Positions 53,181-62,027 are shown, counted from the first letter of the stretch. The stretch: DNA of 64,000 nucleotides from Acidimicrobiia bacterium (GCA_016871275.1 VFZG01000014.1:1-64000), one strand, 5' to 3'. Translations and numbers: made by a program. Notes: generated from the sequence alone by a model not told the origin.

Positions 53181-54163
53181 TGACACCTCGCCGCCTGATT
53201 GCCTCGAGTCTTGTCGCCGCCGGCGTGCTCTGGTTTCAGGCCGCCGGCTGGTTCGAACCCGGACGGGTCGCTGCGCAACCGGCGCCGTCGCAGACCCGCC
53301 CCGTCAACGCGCGGATCGACAGCGACCGGTTGATGTCAACGGTGAAGACGCTGGCCGATCCGAAGCTCGAAGGCCGCGCCGCCGGATCGCCAGGCGGCAT
53401 TGCCGCGCGCGCCTGGATCCTCGACCGCTTCAAGGAGTTCGGCCTCCAGCCGGTCGCCGGTGCGCACGTCCATCCGTTCACCTTCACTCGCACGATCGCC
53501 AGCGGCCGTGAGGAAGGCTCGGGCGCAAACGTGCTCGGGATGTGCCTCGGCTCCGATCCGACGCTGCCCTACTTCGTCCTGTCGGCGCACTACGACCACG
53601 TTGGCATTCGAGACAACCAGGTCTATCCAGGCGCCGACGACAACGCGTCGGGCGTCGCGGTGCTGCTCGAGATCGCGGCCTTCTGCCAGAAGACGCCGTT
53701 CCGCCGCACCATCCTGTTTGCGGCGTTCGATGCCGAGGAGCGCGGCCTGCAGGGCGCGCGGGCGTTGCTCGCCAAGCCGCCGGTGCCAAAGGAACGGCTC
53801 GGCTTGAACATCAATCTCGACATGGTGAGCCGCAGCGCCAAACGCGAGATCTTCGTCGCGGGCACCTACCACTATCCCGACCTGAAGGCGCCGATCGAGC
53901 ACATCGCCAAACGGGCGCCGATCACCGTGTTGTTCGGCCACGACAAGCCCGTCGCGATTGCCGGCGGGTTAGATGACTGGACCAACCAGTCGGACCACGG
54001 TCCGTTCCACGATGCCAGCATTCCGTTCGTCTACTTCGGCGTCGAAGATCATCCCGACTACCACAAGCCGACCGACACCGCCGACAAGATTGACCGCGGC
54101 TTCTTCGCGGACGCCGCCGAAACGATTCTCGACGCGATGCTGGCGCTCGATCGAGCGAGATAG
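53180..54163 (+). CDS. M28 family metallopeptidase, exported
   Basis: 327 residues with an N-terminal signal sequence. Zinc ligands follow the M28 order: H in SAHYDHVG, D in PGADDNASG, E pair in FDAEERG, D in NINLDMV, and H in DYHKPTDT. Aminopeptidase or glutaminyl cyclase-like activity is possible; substrate unknown. ATG 53180 shares one base with the GNAT stop. Confidence 0.92.
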   Translation: MTPRRLIASSLVAAGVLWFQAAGWFEPGRVAAQPAPSQTRPVNARIDSDRLMSTVKTLADPKLEGRAAGSPGGIAARAWILDRFKEFGLQPVAGAHVHPFTFTRTIASGREEGSGANVLGMCLGSDPTLPYFVLSAHYDHVGIRDNQVYPGADDNASGVAVLLEIAAFCQKTPFRRTILFAAFDAEERGLQGARALLAKPPVPKERLGLNINLDMVSRSAKREIFVAGTYHYPDLKAPIEHIAKRAPITVLFGHDKPVAIAGGLDDWTNQSDHGPFHDASIPFVYFGVEDHPDYHKPTDTADKIDRGFFADAAETILDAMLALDRAR

Positions 54164-54165
54164 CG

Positions 54166-54521
54166 GTGGCACAAGCACTGTTCGACGCGATCAAGACCGG
54201 CAAGGCGGACGAGGTGATGGCAACGGCGCTTCCGTGGTGCTGGTTGCGGCCTGCAACATGAAGCCGGACGTGGTGGGCGCCCTGCTGGAGCTGGGCGCGC
54301 CGGTCGAGATCTTCGAGGCAGCCGTCCTCGGCAACGTCGATCGCAGCAACGACGTGCTCGCCGGCAATCCCGCGCGGCCGTCCGAACATGCGCCCGACGG
54401 CGTCACGCCGGTGGCGTTGGCCGCGTTTTTCGGCCAGCCTGCTGCGGTCAATGCGCTGATCGCCGCCGGAGCCGACGTCAACGCCGCTGCCAGCAACCTG
54501 GCATATCTGTGTCATCAGTGA
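54166..54521 (+). pseudogene. Ankyrin-repeat protein with internal and C-terminal losses
   Basis: From GTG 54166 the frame reads AQALFDAIKTGKADEV, then is lost. A different frame from about 54220 gives DGNGASVVLVAACNMKPDVVGALLELGAPV, LFEAAVLGNVDR-like, and HAPDGVTPVALAAFF, NALIAAGADVNAAASN, then LAYLCHQ and stop. The repeats are of ankyrin type and the protein should continue beyond the last one. The end joins an AATCTGTG phrase repeat directly. At least one deletion with frame change, plus loss of the C-terminus. Confidence 0.7.
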
Positions 54522-54530
54522 AATCTGTGG
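54505..54530. repeat. 'AATCTGTG' phrase repeat, copy 2
   Basis: ATCTGTGTCATCAGTGAAATCTGTGG-type words, related to the copy at 35397-35419. It forms the end of the ankyrin remnant and precedes the stop of the minus-strand glycosyltransferase. Confidence 0.5.
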
Positions 54531-54533
54531 AGA

Positions 54534-55625
54534 TCATCCTGATGTGACCCGCTGGTAGACCTCGAGGGTTCCCTCGACAAGACGATTGACCCCGAAATGG
54601 TCGGCGACGCGAGCTCGCCCAGCCGCGCCGTATTCAGCTCGCAGCTCCCGGTCCTTCAGTAGCGTGACGATCGCCGCCGCGAGCGCTTTGGGGTCCGCGG
54701 GCTCCACGAGCAAGCCGGTCTCGCCTGGCACCACCGCTTCCGGAATGCCGCCGGCACGCGTGCCGACCACCCCGTGGCCCATCGCCATGGCATCGAGCAC
54801 CGCCGATCCAAGTCCTTCGGTAAGCGAGCTCATCACGAACAGGTCCGCGGACTTCATCAGCGACAGCACATCCTCACGAAATCCCGGCAACAGCACCCGC
54901 TTGGTGAGGTTGAGGTGCTTGATCTGTTTCTCGAGCGGCACCCGCAGCTCGCCCTCGCCGAAGATCACCAGATGTGCGTCGGGCACATCGCGCAGCACCA
55001 TCGGCATGGCGTCCACCAGGTACTTCTGGCCCTTATGGCCGACCAGCGCGCCGACATTGACGATCACCGGCACGCCGTGCGGCAACCAGTACTCGGCATG
55101 CAGGTCGGCGGCGGGCCGATGGGCAATCTTGTCCACGTCAATGCCGTCGTGCACCACGTGAATGCGCCCGGCTGGAATGCCGTCGTGAACCAGGATGTCC
55201 CTGATCGCGTTGGAGGCGGCGATGAATGCGTCGACCTGCCGGTACTTCCACTGCGAGAACGCATGCGACTGCAGGTGAAAGTCCACCCGGCGAGAGGCAA
55301 TCATCTTGGGGCGGCGGTCCGGCGATCCAAACGACAGTGCCAGGCCAGCCATGGAGACGGCGTGCGGGTCGTGCGCGTGGACAATCGCCGGCTTCCACTG
55401 GCGGATGATCTTCGACAGCTTCCAGGCCGCCGCCAGGTCGATTTCGTTCGCCGGGGCGAGCGGCACCAGGTCCGGCCCCTCGGAGGCCCGATGGAACAAC
55501 TCGCCCTCGCGATGCGCGACCAGCACCGCGCGATGGCCGCGAGCGCGCAGGCCGATGACGGTTAGGAGGACCTGTTGCTGTCCCCCGCGCCAGGTGCGCG
55601 CGGTGTCGATGTGGAGGGCGAACAC
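54534..55625 (-). CDS. GT4-family glycosyltransferase
   Basis: 363 residues, GT-B fold. N-terminal domain: LHIDTARTWRGGQQQVLL, IVHAHDPHAVSMAGL; donor-binding domain: IVNVGALVGHKGQKYLVDAM, LVIFGEGELRVPLEKQI, LFVMSSLTEGLGSAVLDAMAMG with the E-x7-E motif as EGLGSAVLDA, and RAGGIPEAVVPGETGLLVEP. Likely adds a sugar to a lipid carrier or lipopolysaccharide core. The GTG at 55625 is chosen; a longer open frame runs antisense through the GT2 gene and is not real. It overlaps the GT2 gene by 64 bases. Confidence 0.88.
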   Translation of the reverse strand: MFALHIDTARTWRGGQQQVLLTVIGLRARGHRAVLVAHREGELFHRASEGPDLVPLAPANEIDLAAAWKLSKIIRQWKPAIVHAHDPHAVSMAGLALSFGSPDRRPKMIASRRVDFHLQSHAFSQWKYRQVDAFIAASNAIRDILVHDGIPAGRIHVVHDGIDVDKIAHRPAADLHAEYWLPHGVPVIVNVGALVGHKGQKYLVDAMPMVLRDVPDAHLVIFGEGELRVPLEKQIKHLNLTKRVLLPGFREDVLSLMKSADLFVMSSLTEGLGSAVLDAMAMGHGVVGTRAGGIPEAVVPGETGLLVEPADPKALAAAIVTLLKDRELRAEYGAAGRARVADHFGVNRLVEGTLEVYQRVTSG

Positions 55626-56365
55626 AGCTCCCAGAGTTTCGCAAACTTCAGCCCGACATAGCGGGCATTCATTGCCGACACGATCAGGCCGGGCACGCCG
55701 TCGCGAAAGCCGCCGCGCAGCACATAGTTGCGGAAGAAAGCCGCCGGCGGGTGCATTACCAGGTCCAGGAATCCCGCCCGCCGCCCCTCCTCGAACATCT
55801 GCTTCGCTGCCAGGGTGGTGTAGCGATCCATGGTCTGGAAGTGGTGCGCCAGGTCCCGGTAGGCGTAGTGCTGCAGCTCGTGGCGGAGGTCGGCCACCTG
55901 GCCATCCACCCGCACTGACTCGTGCACGTATTTGCCCGACCATCGGGCACGGCGGCGATCGTAGAGCCGCAGCTGGTAGTCCGGATACCAGTCGGTGGAG
56001 CGCATCCAGCGGCCGAGATGAAACGTGACGCGCGGCACACGGTAGCCCGCGGCCTTCGGGCCGGCCTGGATCGTCGACGTGAGCTCGTTGGCCAGCGCCT
56101 GGGTCACGCGCTCGTCCGCATCCAGCGAGAAAATCCAGTCGTGCGAGGCCTGCTCGGCGGCGAAGTTCTTCTGCGCGATGTAGCCGGGCCACGGGCGGAC
56201 GATCACCTTGTCGGTGTAACGGCGCGCGATCGCCACGGTGTCGTCGGTGCTCTCGCTGTCGACGACGATGATCTCGTCGGCCCAGGAGAGTGATTCGAGG
56301 GCGGCCTGGATGTTGGCCGCTTCGTTGAAGGCAATGATGGTGGCCGTGACCGGCACGGCCTCCAT
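55562..56365 (-). CDS. GT2-family glycosyltransferase, WaaE/KdtX-like
   Basis: 267 residues. TATIIAFNEAANIQAALESLSWADEIIVVDSESTDDTVAIA, with the DSES motif, and DWIFSLDADERVTQAL for the DxD-type metal site. WYPDYQLRLYDRRRARW and VHESVRV are typical of the WaaE/KdtX branch that adds a glucose to lipopolysaccharide inner core. The tail SPSTSTPRAPGAGDSNRSS is not conserved. Upstream of the GT4 gene on the same strand. Confidence 0.88.
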   Translation of the reverse strand: MEAVPVTATIIAFNEAANIQAALESLSWADEIIVVDSESTDDTVAIARRYTDKVIVRPWPGYIAQKNFAAEQASHDWIFSLDADERVTQALANELTSTIQAGPKAAGYRVPRVTFHLGRWMRSTDWYPDYQLRLYDRRRARWSGKYVHESVRVDGQVADLRHELQHYAYRDLAHHFQTMDRYTTLAAKQMFEEGRRAGFLDLVMHPPAAFFRNYVLRGGFRDGVPGLIVSAMNARYVGLKFAKLWELCSPSTSTPRAPGAGDSNRSS

Positions 56366-56373
56366 CTTAGCTT

Positions 56374-57984
56374 CTATTGTCCGAACAGCGGTGAGACTTG
56401 CACGGCGGCGAGGTTCACGACCGACTTGGCGTACTCGACCAGGGCCAGCAGCTCGTTGTTACGCGCGACGTTGAGATCGCGCTGCGCCGTCAGCACGAAG
56501 AAGCTCTGCGTCAGGCCGGCCTGGAAGCGCTTCTCTTCGGCTTCGAGTCGGCGCTCGGCCAGCGTTCGGGACGAACGGGTCGCATCGACGCGCCGCGCGT
56601 TGGTCTGGACGTTGCGGGCCGCGTCGCGTACTTGCGTGGTAACCGCCATCTCGAGGCTCGAGAGCTGGCGCTCGGCCTGCGTCTGCTGCAGCCGCGCCCG
56701 GGCGAGCTGCACTTCCTGCGTCGAGCCGCCGATTGGGTAGGACATGTTGACCTGCACGTTCCAGCCCGGGAAGTCGCCGGCCAGGGTCGACTTCACCGTC
56801 TCGAAGTAGCTCCGCTCGGCGCTGCTGACGATGTTGCCGATCGGCAGGCTGCCGACCAGCGCGCGCCGCACCTGCAGGCCGCCGATGGCGCGCGTGCTGT
56901 AGTTGACCGACGCCGTCACGTCCGGCAACGACTGGTTGCGGAAGTAGCGGATGCTGACGTCGTTGATCTCGAGATTCTTGCGTGCGCTCACCAGGTCGGT
57001 GCGATCGCTCAGCGCGTTCTTGACCGCGCCGTCCACGTCGACCGTCACCGGCGTGAAGGTGAGCGCATCGGTAGGCTCGATGCGGGCGTTCCAGAACTCT
57101 GGTGACGAGGGGTTGTAGACCAGCGTGCGCAGGGTGTCCATCAGCCGCTCGATTGCGGCCTCGGCAACGATCACCGCTTCTTCGCGGGTCGCGACTTCCG
57201 CTTCGGCCTGCACGATGTCGAGCGGCGCCATGGTGCCGATCTCGACCCGGGCGCGGTTGTCCTTCAACGACTGCTGCGACAACTGCAGCGACTGGCGCTG
57301 CACGGCGAGGTTGCCAATCGCGCCGACCAGGTCGTAATACGCGTTGCGCACGTTGCGCGTCGTCTGGGTGATCGCCTGCTTCAACTGGGTGTCGCTGATC
57401 TCCTTGTTCTTCTGGCTGATGATCAGCTGCTGGCGGGTGCCGTCGATCTTGAAGTTGCGCAGCAGCGGCTGGCTGTAGCTGGCCGACAGCACGTTGTTCA
57501 GCTGCGGATTGAAGCTCTGGAGCAGGTTGGTGGTGGTGCTCCGCGTGTTGTTGAAGCGCACGTCGAAGCTGCCGCCGGCCCACGGGGTGAGCGACTGCAG
57601 CCCGAAGTTGAAGATCGACTGACCGCTGCTGATGCCGATGGTAGAAGCGCCGCCTGAATCCAGGAAGCTCGTCGAGGGCTGCGTCTGGTCGGCGGTGCTG
57701 ATCGTCGACACGAAGTTCGGCGTGTAGGCGGCTCTGAACTGGCTGACGGTCAGGTCCTGCAACTCCGGGTTGATGCGCTGCACCTGGAGGTCCAGGTTCT
57801 GCTCGAGCGCCGTCGCCACCGCATCATCGATGCTCAGGCGCTGCACCGGGCCCTGCTGCGCTGATGTCGCCAGCTGCGGCGCTGTCTGCGCGTGAACAGG
57901 GGTAAGCCCAGAAACGGACACCGACACGGCCGCCAAGCCGGCGGAAACCGCGATTCGGGCACAAAAGAGGCTATCAAAACGCAT
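56374..57984 (-). CDS. TolC-family outer membrane efflux protein
   Basis: About 536 residues with a signal peptide (ARIAVSAGLAAVSVSVSG...VHAQ). Two repeats of long helices are seen: RLSIDDAVATALEQNLDLQVQRINPELQDL, LVGAIGNLAVQRQSLQLSQQSLKDNRARVEIGTM, and VQLARARLQQTQAERQLSSLEMAVTTQVRDAARNV, as in the TolC barrel-helix plan. It is upstream of the two glycosyltransferases with 8 bases to spare. No inner-membrane partner is nearby. ATG 57984 is preferred to a longer frame because it begins the signal. Confidence 0.88.
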   Translation of the reverse strand: MRFDSLFCARIAVSAGLAAVSVSVSGLTPVHAQTAPQLATSAQQGPVQRLSIDDAVATALEQNLDLQVQRINPELQDLTVSQFRAAYTPNFVSTISTADQTQPSTSFLDSGGASTIGISSGQSIFNFGLQSLTPWAGGSFDVRFNNTRSTTTNLLQSFNPQLNNVLSASYSQPLLRNFKIDGTRQQLIISQKNKEISDTQLKQAITQTTRNVRNAYYDLVGAIGNLAVQRQSLQLSQQSLKDNRARVEIGTMAPLDIVQAEAEVATREEAVIVAEAAIERLMDTLRTLVYNPSSPEFWNARIEPTDALTFTPVTVDVDGAVKNALSDRTDLVSARKNLEINDVSIRYFRNQSLPDVTASVNYSTRAIGGLQVRRALVGSLPIGNIVSSAERSYFETVKSTLAGDFPGWNVQVNMSYPIGGSTQEVQLARARLQQTQAERQLSSLEMAVTTQVRDAARNVQTNARRVDATRSSRTLAERRLEAEEKRFQAGLTQSFFVLTAQRDLNVARNNELLALVEYAKSVVNLAAVQVSPLFGQ

Positions 57985-58163
57985 CACACACCCACTCCAT
58001 TCGAGGGAACCACCGAGTCTTTGACCGCGCAGCAAAACCGGTGGCGCGGGCGAGACATCAGCCCACCATCATAGACGGGATGGGCCGGTGATGGGTTCGC
58101 GAGATCCGCTTGAAGCGGCCGGAAATCGGCTTCGACCGGTTGGCCACATATACTTACTGGTCG

Positions 58164-58388
58164 ATGACCGAAGCTGAGGTTCTGACGATTTTCCGGCGGT
58201 CCGGCGCCTTGCTCGAAGGCCATGTCCGGCTGTCGTCGGGGCTGCATAGCCCCGGATACCTGCCGTGTGCGCTGGCGCCGCAGCACCCACGCGAGGCCGA
58301 AACGCTGGGTGCAGCGCCGGGCAATCCTGTCCGTGCGCTGGGTGCGCAGGGCCTCGACGTGCCCGCGGGGGCCTTGAAGATTGGGTGA
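58164..58388 (+). pseudogene. Orotate phosphoribosyltransferase remnant
   Basis: MTEAEVLTIFRRSGALLEGHVRLSSGLHSPGYLPCALAPQHPREAETLG is the normal start of a second subtype of PyrE. The sequence then changes to APGNPVRALGAQGLDVPAG and stops at 58388, inside the left arm of an inverted repeat. The PRPP-binding loop is missing. The window has another complete pyrE at 33.6 kb. Confidence 0.75.
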
Positions 58389-58534
58389 TTCCTTGATTCC
58401 TTGACTGTTGGGCGATTTTCAATCGCCAATCGCCGAATCATTTGGCGATTGGCAATCAACCAGTCGCCAGATCTCAGTCGCCAATCAACAGTCATCAATC
58501 ACCCAACAGTCAAGGAATCAAGGAATCACCCAAT
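58380..58534. repeat. Nested inverted repeat of 'AATCACCC' and 'CGCCAATC' words
   Basis: Outer arms of 38 bases (58380-58417 and 58497-58534) are complementary with one mismatch. An inner hairpin has GCCAATCGCC (58425-58434) and GGCGATTGGC (58444-58453). The right arm continues with further CAATCACC words up to the truA start. The spacer between pyrE remnant and truA is almost wholly made of this element. Confidence 0.8.
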
Positions 58535-58558
58535 CACCCAATCACCCAATTCTGCCCC

Positions 58559-59359
58559 ATGCGCACGCTGAAGCTGACCATCGCCTATGACGGCACGCAT
58601 TACGCGGGCTGGCAGCGGCAGGCCAACGCGGTCACGATCCAGCAGGTGCTCGAGGACGAGATCGCGGCGATGGTCGGCGGTCGCAGCCCGCTCAACGCCG
58701 CCGGCCGAACCGATGCCGGTGTACATGCCGCCGCGCAAGTGGCCAGTATTTCCATCGATCACGACATCAGCTGCGACGATCTGTTACGCGCGCTCAATGC
58801 GCGGCTCAAGGCGGGCGATATCCGCGTGCGATCGATCGAAGAGATGCCGGATCGCTGGGACGCGCGGGTCTTCGCCAAGTCGAAGACCTATCGCTACGCG
58901 ATCTGGAACGGCGTGCCGCCGAACCCCTTCATCCGCCATGTCGTCTGGCACGTGCCGTATCCCCTCGAGTTGGAGCGCATGCGGCAGGCCGCGGCGATGT
59001 TGGTCGGCGAGCACGACTTCGCCGCGTTCAAGGGACGCGGCACGGACGTCCTGACCACGCGACGAGCAGTGCTGTCCGCGGAGATCGCGGAAGTCGAGAT
59101 CCACACTGATCAGCCGGTGGCGCTCTCGCCGCTGGGAAGCGCGCCGGAGAATCCAGGCGGACGCTTGCTGCGGTTCGACATCAGCGGCACGGGCTTCCTG
59201 CGGCACATGGTGCGCACCATTGCCGGCACGCTCGTGGACATCGGCCGCGGCAACATGGAGGCCGGCGACATGCGCGCGATCCTCGAGACCGGCGAGCGCG
59301 CGCGGACGGGACAGACCGCGCCGGCTCAGGGCCTGATGCTCTGGCAGGTCAGCTACTAG
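58559..59359 (+). CDS. truA: tRNA pseudouridine synthase A
   Basis: Makes pseudouridine at positions 38-40 of tRNA. The catalytic Asp is in NAAGRTDAGVHAAAQV; TIAYDGTHYAGWQRQ at the N-terminus and GFLRHMVRTIAGTLVDIGRG near the C-terminus are standard. 266 residues. ATG 58559 is preceded by the nested repeat. Ends 11 bases inside the convergent HupE-like gene. Confidence 0.95.
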   Translation: MRTLKLTIAYDGTHYAGWQRQANAVTIQQVLEDEIAAMVGGRSPLNAAGRTDAGVHAAAQVASISIDHDISCDDLLRALNARLKAGDIRVRSIEEMPDRWDARVFAKSKTYRYAIWNGVPPNPFIRHVVWHVPYPLELERMRQAAAMLVGEHDFAAFKGRGTDVLTTRRAVLSAEIAEVEIHTDQPVALSPLGSAPENPGGRLLRFDISGTGFLRHMVRTIAGTLVDIGRGNMEAGDMRAILETGERARTGQTAPAQGLMLWQVSY

Positions 59360-60689
59360 TCTTCTCGGCCTTTTCCGTCGGCTTGCCAAGCCACAGCGAC
59401 ACCAGCCAGACGACGCCCGCCGCGGCGACGATCACCATCAGTAGCCGCACGCCCGACGCCAGGCCCGCGAGGCTGACTGCCGGAATCGGATACGACATCA
59501 GCGCGGTCCCGCGCTCGGTCGCCCAGTGCCAGGCGGTGTGCGCCACCAGCGCCGACATCAGGATCGTTCCCATACGCTCGGCGACGACCAAGCGGAAGAG
59601 CAGCGTCAGTGCGGGAATCGCGATCAACAGCACCACCAGTTGTCCGATTTCCACGCCGACGTTGAACGCCAGCAGCGACGCCACCAGATGATCGCCCGCA
59701 AACTGCAGGCGCTCGCGCAACAGGAACGAGAAGCCGAACCCGTGAATCAAGCCGAAGCCGAACGTCACCACCCACCGGCGCTGGAGGTTGGCTCCGGCGA
59801 TGTTCTCGAAGGCCATGTAGACGATCGAAATCGCGATGAACGTCTCAATGAGCGGCGGAAACCACAGGCTGTCCGGCGCCATGCCGTAGGCCGACGCAAT
59901 CAGGGTCACCGAGTGCGCGACGGTAAAGGACGTCACCACGATGACCAGCGGCTTCAGCCTGCGAAACGGAATCACCAGGCACAGCAGGAACAGCAGGTGA
60001 TCGGTGCCGTCGAGAATATGGAAGAAGCCTTCCCGGGCAAACAGGTAGAACGCCTGGTGCCAGCGCGGATCGAGATGGACGATGCCGGTATCGGCATGGA
60101 TGTCGAAGGCGCGTTCGGGCTGGCCTGGCTGTTGAAAACGCAGCACGACGTTGACCTGCAGGCCCAGGCGCGACAAGCCCGGCCGGATCGAGAAGTCGGA
60201 CTGGTCGGACGTGATCCGGTACTCGAACCCGACGTCGAGCATCCCCTGTTCCCAGTAGATCTGGGTCTCGGTGCCGAGACGTGGCCCGGTCAGCAGGTTC
60301 GCCTGCGCCGCCTCGAACGACTGGAAGGAGGGATCAGCCGGCAGCGAGACACGGACGCCCTGAATCTGCGGGGTCGCCAGCCGTTGGCCGTTCTCGTACA
60401 GCTCGATGTAGTCCTTGATCCAGATGTTGGTGGCGTCGGTCAGCGCGGTATCCACGCGCGAAAAGTCGAGAAATCCCGTGGTGAATGTGGGAATGTCGAC
60501 GTCCCGGAGCGATTTGAGCGGGACGCGCAACAGCAGGGTCAACGCCGGCCCCTGCGGCCGCACGAATCCCGTTACGGTCACTTCGTTCGGGACCTCATGC
60601 GCCTGGATCATGGGTGCCATCGCGGCGATGAGAATGACCGCAACGGCCAATCGGCTCAATGATTTGAAGCGATGAACGGTGCTCGACAC
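59349..60689 (-). CDS. HupE/UreJ-like membrane protein
   Basis: About 446 residues. A signal peptide, then an extracytoplasmic domain (HEVPNEVTVTGFVRPQGPALTLLLRVPL), then seven or so helices. The first helix has GFFHILDGTDHLLFLLCLVIP, and later FGFGLIHGFGFSFLLRERL, both His-containing motifs of the HupE/UreJ_2 family, thought to transport nickel or cobalt. The start is uncertain: GTG 60689 is used here; ATG 60722 would overlap the divergent promoter. Substrate and role are not proven. Confidence 0.75.
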   Translation of the reverse strand: MSSTVHRFKSLSRLAVAVILIAAMAPMIQAHEVPNEVTVTGFVRPQGPALTLLLRVPLKSLRDVDIPTFTTGFLDFSRVDTALTDATNIWIKDYIELYENGQRLATPQIQGVRVSLPADPSFQSFEAAQANLLTGPRLGTETQIYWEQGMLDVGFEYRITSDQSDFSIRPGLSRLGLQVNVVLRFQQPGQPERAFDIHADTGIVHLDPRWHQAFYLFAREGFFHILDGTDHLLFLLCLVIPFRRLKPLVIVVTSFTVAHSVTLIASAYGMAPDSLWFPPLIETFIAISIVYMAFENIAGANLQRRWVVTFGFGLIHGFGFSFLLRERLQFAGDHLVASLLAFNVGVEIGQLVVLLIAIPALTLLFRLVVAERMGTILMSALVAHTAWHWATERGTALMSYPIPAVSLAGLASGVRLLMVIVAAAGVVWLVSLWLGKPTEKAEKTSS

Positions 60690-60711
60690 GGTGCTCGGTC
60701 CCAAGTATACT
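60683..60711 (+). promoter_or_regulatory. Sigma-70 type promoter of the NHL-repeat gene
   Basis: TCGACA (60683-60688), 17-base spacer, TATACT (60706-60711). The start ATG 60752 has AAGAG upstream. It overlaps the 5' end of the divergent HupE-like gene. Confidence 0.6.
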
Positions 60712-60751
60712 GGCGCCCGCATTGACGGCACTTGTCGAGGGGAGCCAAGAG

Positions 60752-61999
60752 ATGAAGCGCGTGAAGAATCGCAAGTTCATGACCGGCGCAGCGTTCGTGG
60801 CCATTCTGGTGACGCTCGGCGTCGCACAGGGAATGCTGGATAAGGCGGCCGCCCAGGCCAAGCAGGTGCCGCGGTTCGAAGTCGATCCGTATTGGCCAAA
60901 GCCGATGCCCAACAACTGGGTGCAGGGCATGACCATCGGCATTGGCATTTCGTCCGACGATCACGTGTGGGTGATCCATCGCGGCAACGATGAAGGCAAC
61001 CTCGATCGCACGGAGCTGAAGCAGGTCACTCCGACCGGTCCGGTGGTTGGCGAATGCTGCCAGTCCGCGCCGCCGGTGCTCGAATTCGACGCCGCCGGCA
61101 ACCTGGTAGGAAGCTGGGGCGGCCAGCCAGCCGACAACTCGTACGACTGGCCCGAAAGCAACCACGGCATCGTCGTCGATCACAAGGGCTTCGTGTGGAT
61201 TGGCGGCAACGGCGGTCCCGACGCCCACATCCTGAAGTTCACGCGCGCCGGCAAGTTCGTGGCGCAGTACGGCAAGAAGAACGCCCGCCTGAAGGAAGAT
61301 CCGAATGCCAAGCCCGGCGCCAAGCCGAACTTCGTGCCCAACAGCATGGACATGAACAACTTCGGCCGTGTCGCGAAGATCTTCATCGACCCCAAGGCGA
61401 ACGAAGGCTATCTGGCTGACGGATACTTCAACAAGCGCGTGGCCGTGATCGACCTCGACAGCGGCAAGATCAAGCGGTTCTGGGGCGCCTATGGCAATCC
61501 GCCGGACGACACGCCGATCGGTCCGTACGATCCGACCGCGCCGCCCGCCAAGCACTTCCGTACGCCGGTGCACTGCGCCGAGATGTCGAACGACGGCTTC
61601 GTCTACGTGTGCGACCGCCCGAACAACCGCCTGCAGATCTTCACGCGCGAGGGCAAGTTCGTGAAGGAAGTGTTCGTGGCCAAGGAAACCCGCGCCGACG
61701 GTTCGGTGTGGGACGTCGCCTTCTCGAAGGATCCGCAGCAGAGCTGGCTCTACATGGCCGACGGCGTCAACGAGCACGTCCGCGTGTTCAACCGCGCGAC
61801 GATGGAAGAGGTCTACAACTTCGGGTACGGCGGCCGCCAGCCGGGCATGTTCCTCGGAACGCACAGCATTGCCGTGGATTCGAAGGGCAACATCTACACG
61901 ACCGAAACCTACACCGGCAAGCGCTTGCAGAAGTTCGTGGCCAAGGGCATGGGCGTGGCCCCGAAGAGCGGCCAGGTGCCGTGGCCAGGAACTAAATAA
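60752..61999 (+). CDS. NHL-repeat/six-bladed beta-propeller protein, exported
   Basis: 415 residues with an N-terminal signal or anchor (FMTGAAFVAILVTLGVAQGML). Blade repeats include DHVWVIHRGN, HGIVVDHKGFVWIGGN, GYLADGYFNKRVAVIDLDSG, FVYVCDRPNNRLQIF and IAVDSKGNIYTTETYTGKRLQKF, as in NHL and peptidyl-alpha-hydroxyglycine alpha-amidating lyase-like proteins. Function unknown. It has its own promoter and a terminator downstream. Confidence 0.8.
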   Translation: MKRVKNRKFMTGAAFVAILVTLGVAQGMLDKAAAQAKQVPRFEVDPYWPKPMPNNWVQGMTIGIGISSDDHVWVIHRGNDEGNLDRTELKQVTPTGPVVGECCQSAPPVLEFDAAGNLVGSWGGQPADNSYDWPESNHGIVVDHKGFVWIGGNGGPDAHILKFTRAGKFVAQYGKKNARLKEDPNAKPGAKPNFVPNSMDMNNFGRVAKIFIDPKANEGYLADGYFNKRVAVIDLDSGKIKRFWGAYGNPPDDTPIGPYDPTAPPAKHFRTPVHCAEMSNDGFVYVCDRPNNRLQIFTREGKFVKEVFVAKETRADGSVWDVAFSKDPQQSWLYMADGVNEHVRVFNRATMEEVYNFGYGGRQPGMFLGTHSIAVDSKGNIYTTETYTGKRLQKFVAKGMGVAPKSGQVPWPGTK

Positions 62000-62027
62000 C
62001 TTTCAGGTGTAAGGTTTAAACTCGACA

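Noticed and set aside
55626-56192. A long extension of the GT4 glycosyltransferase
   Set aside because: It reads through the GT2 gene in another frame and has no glycosyltransferase features; GTG 55625 is a better start.
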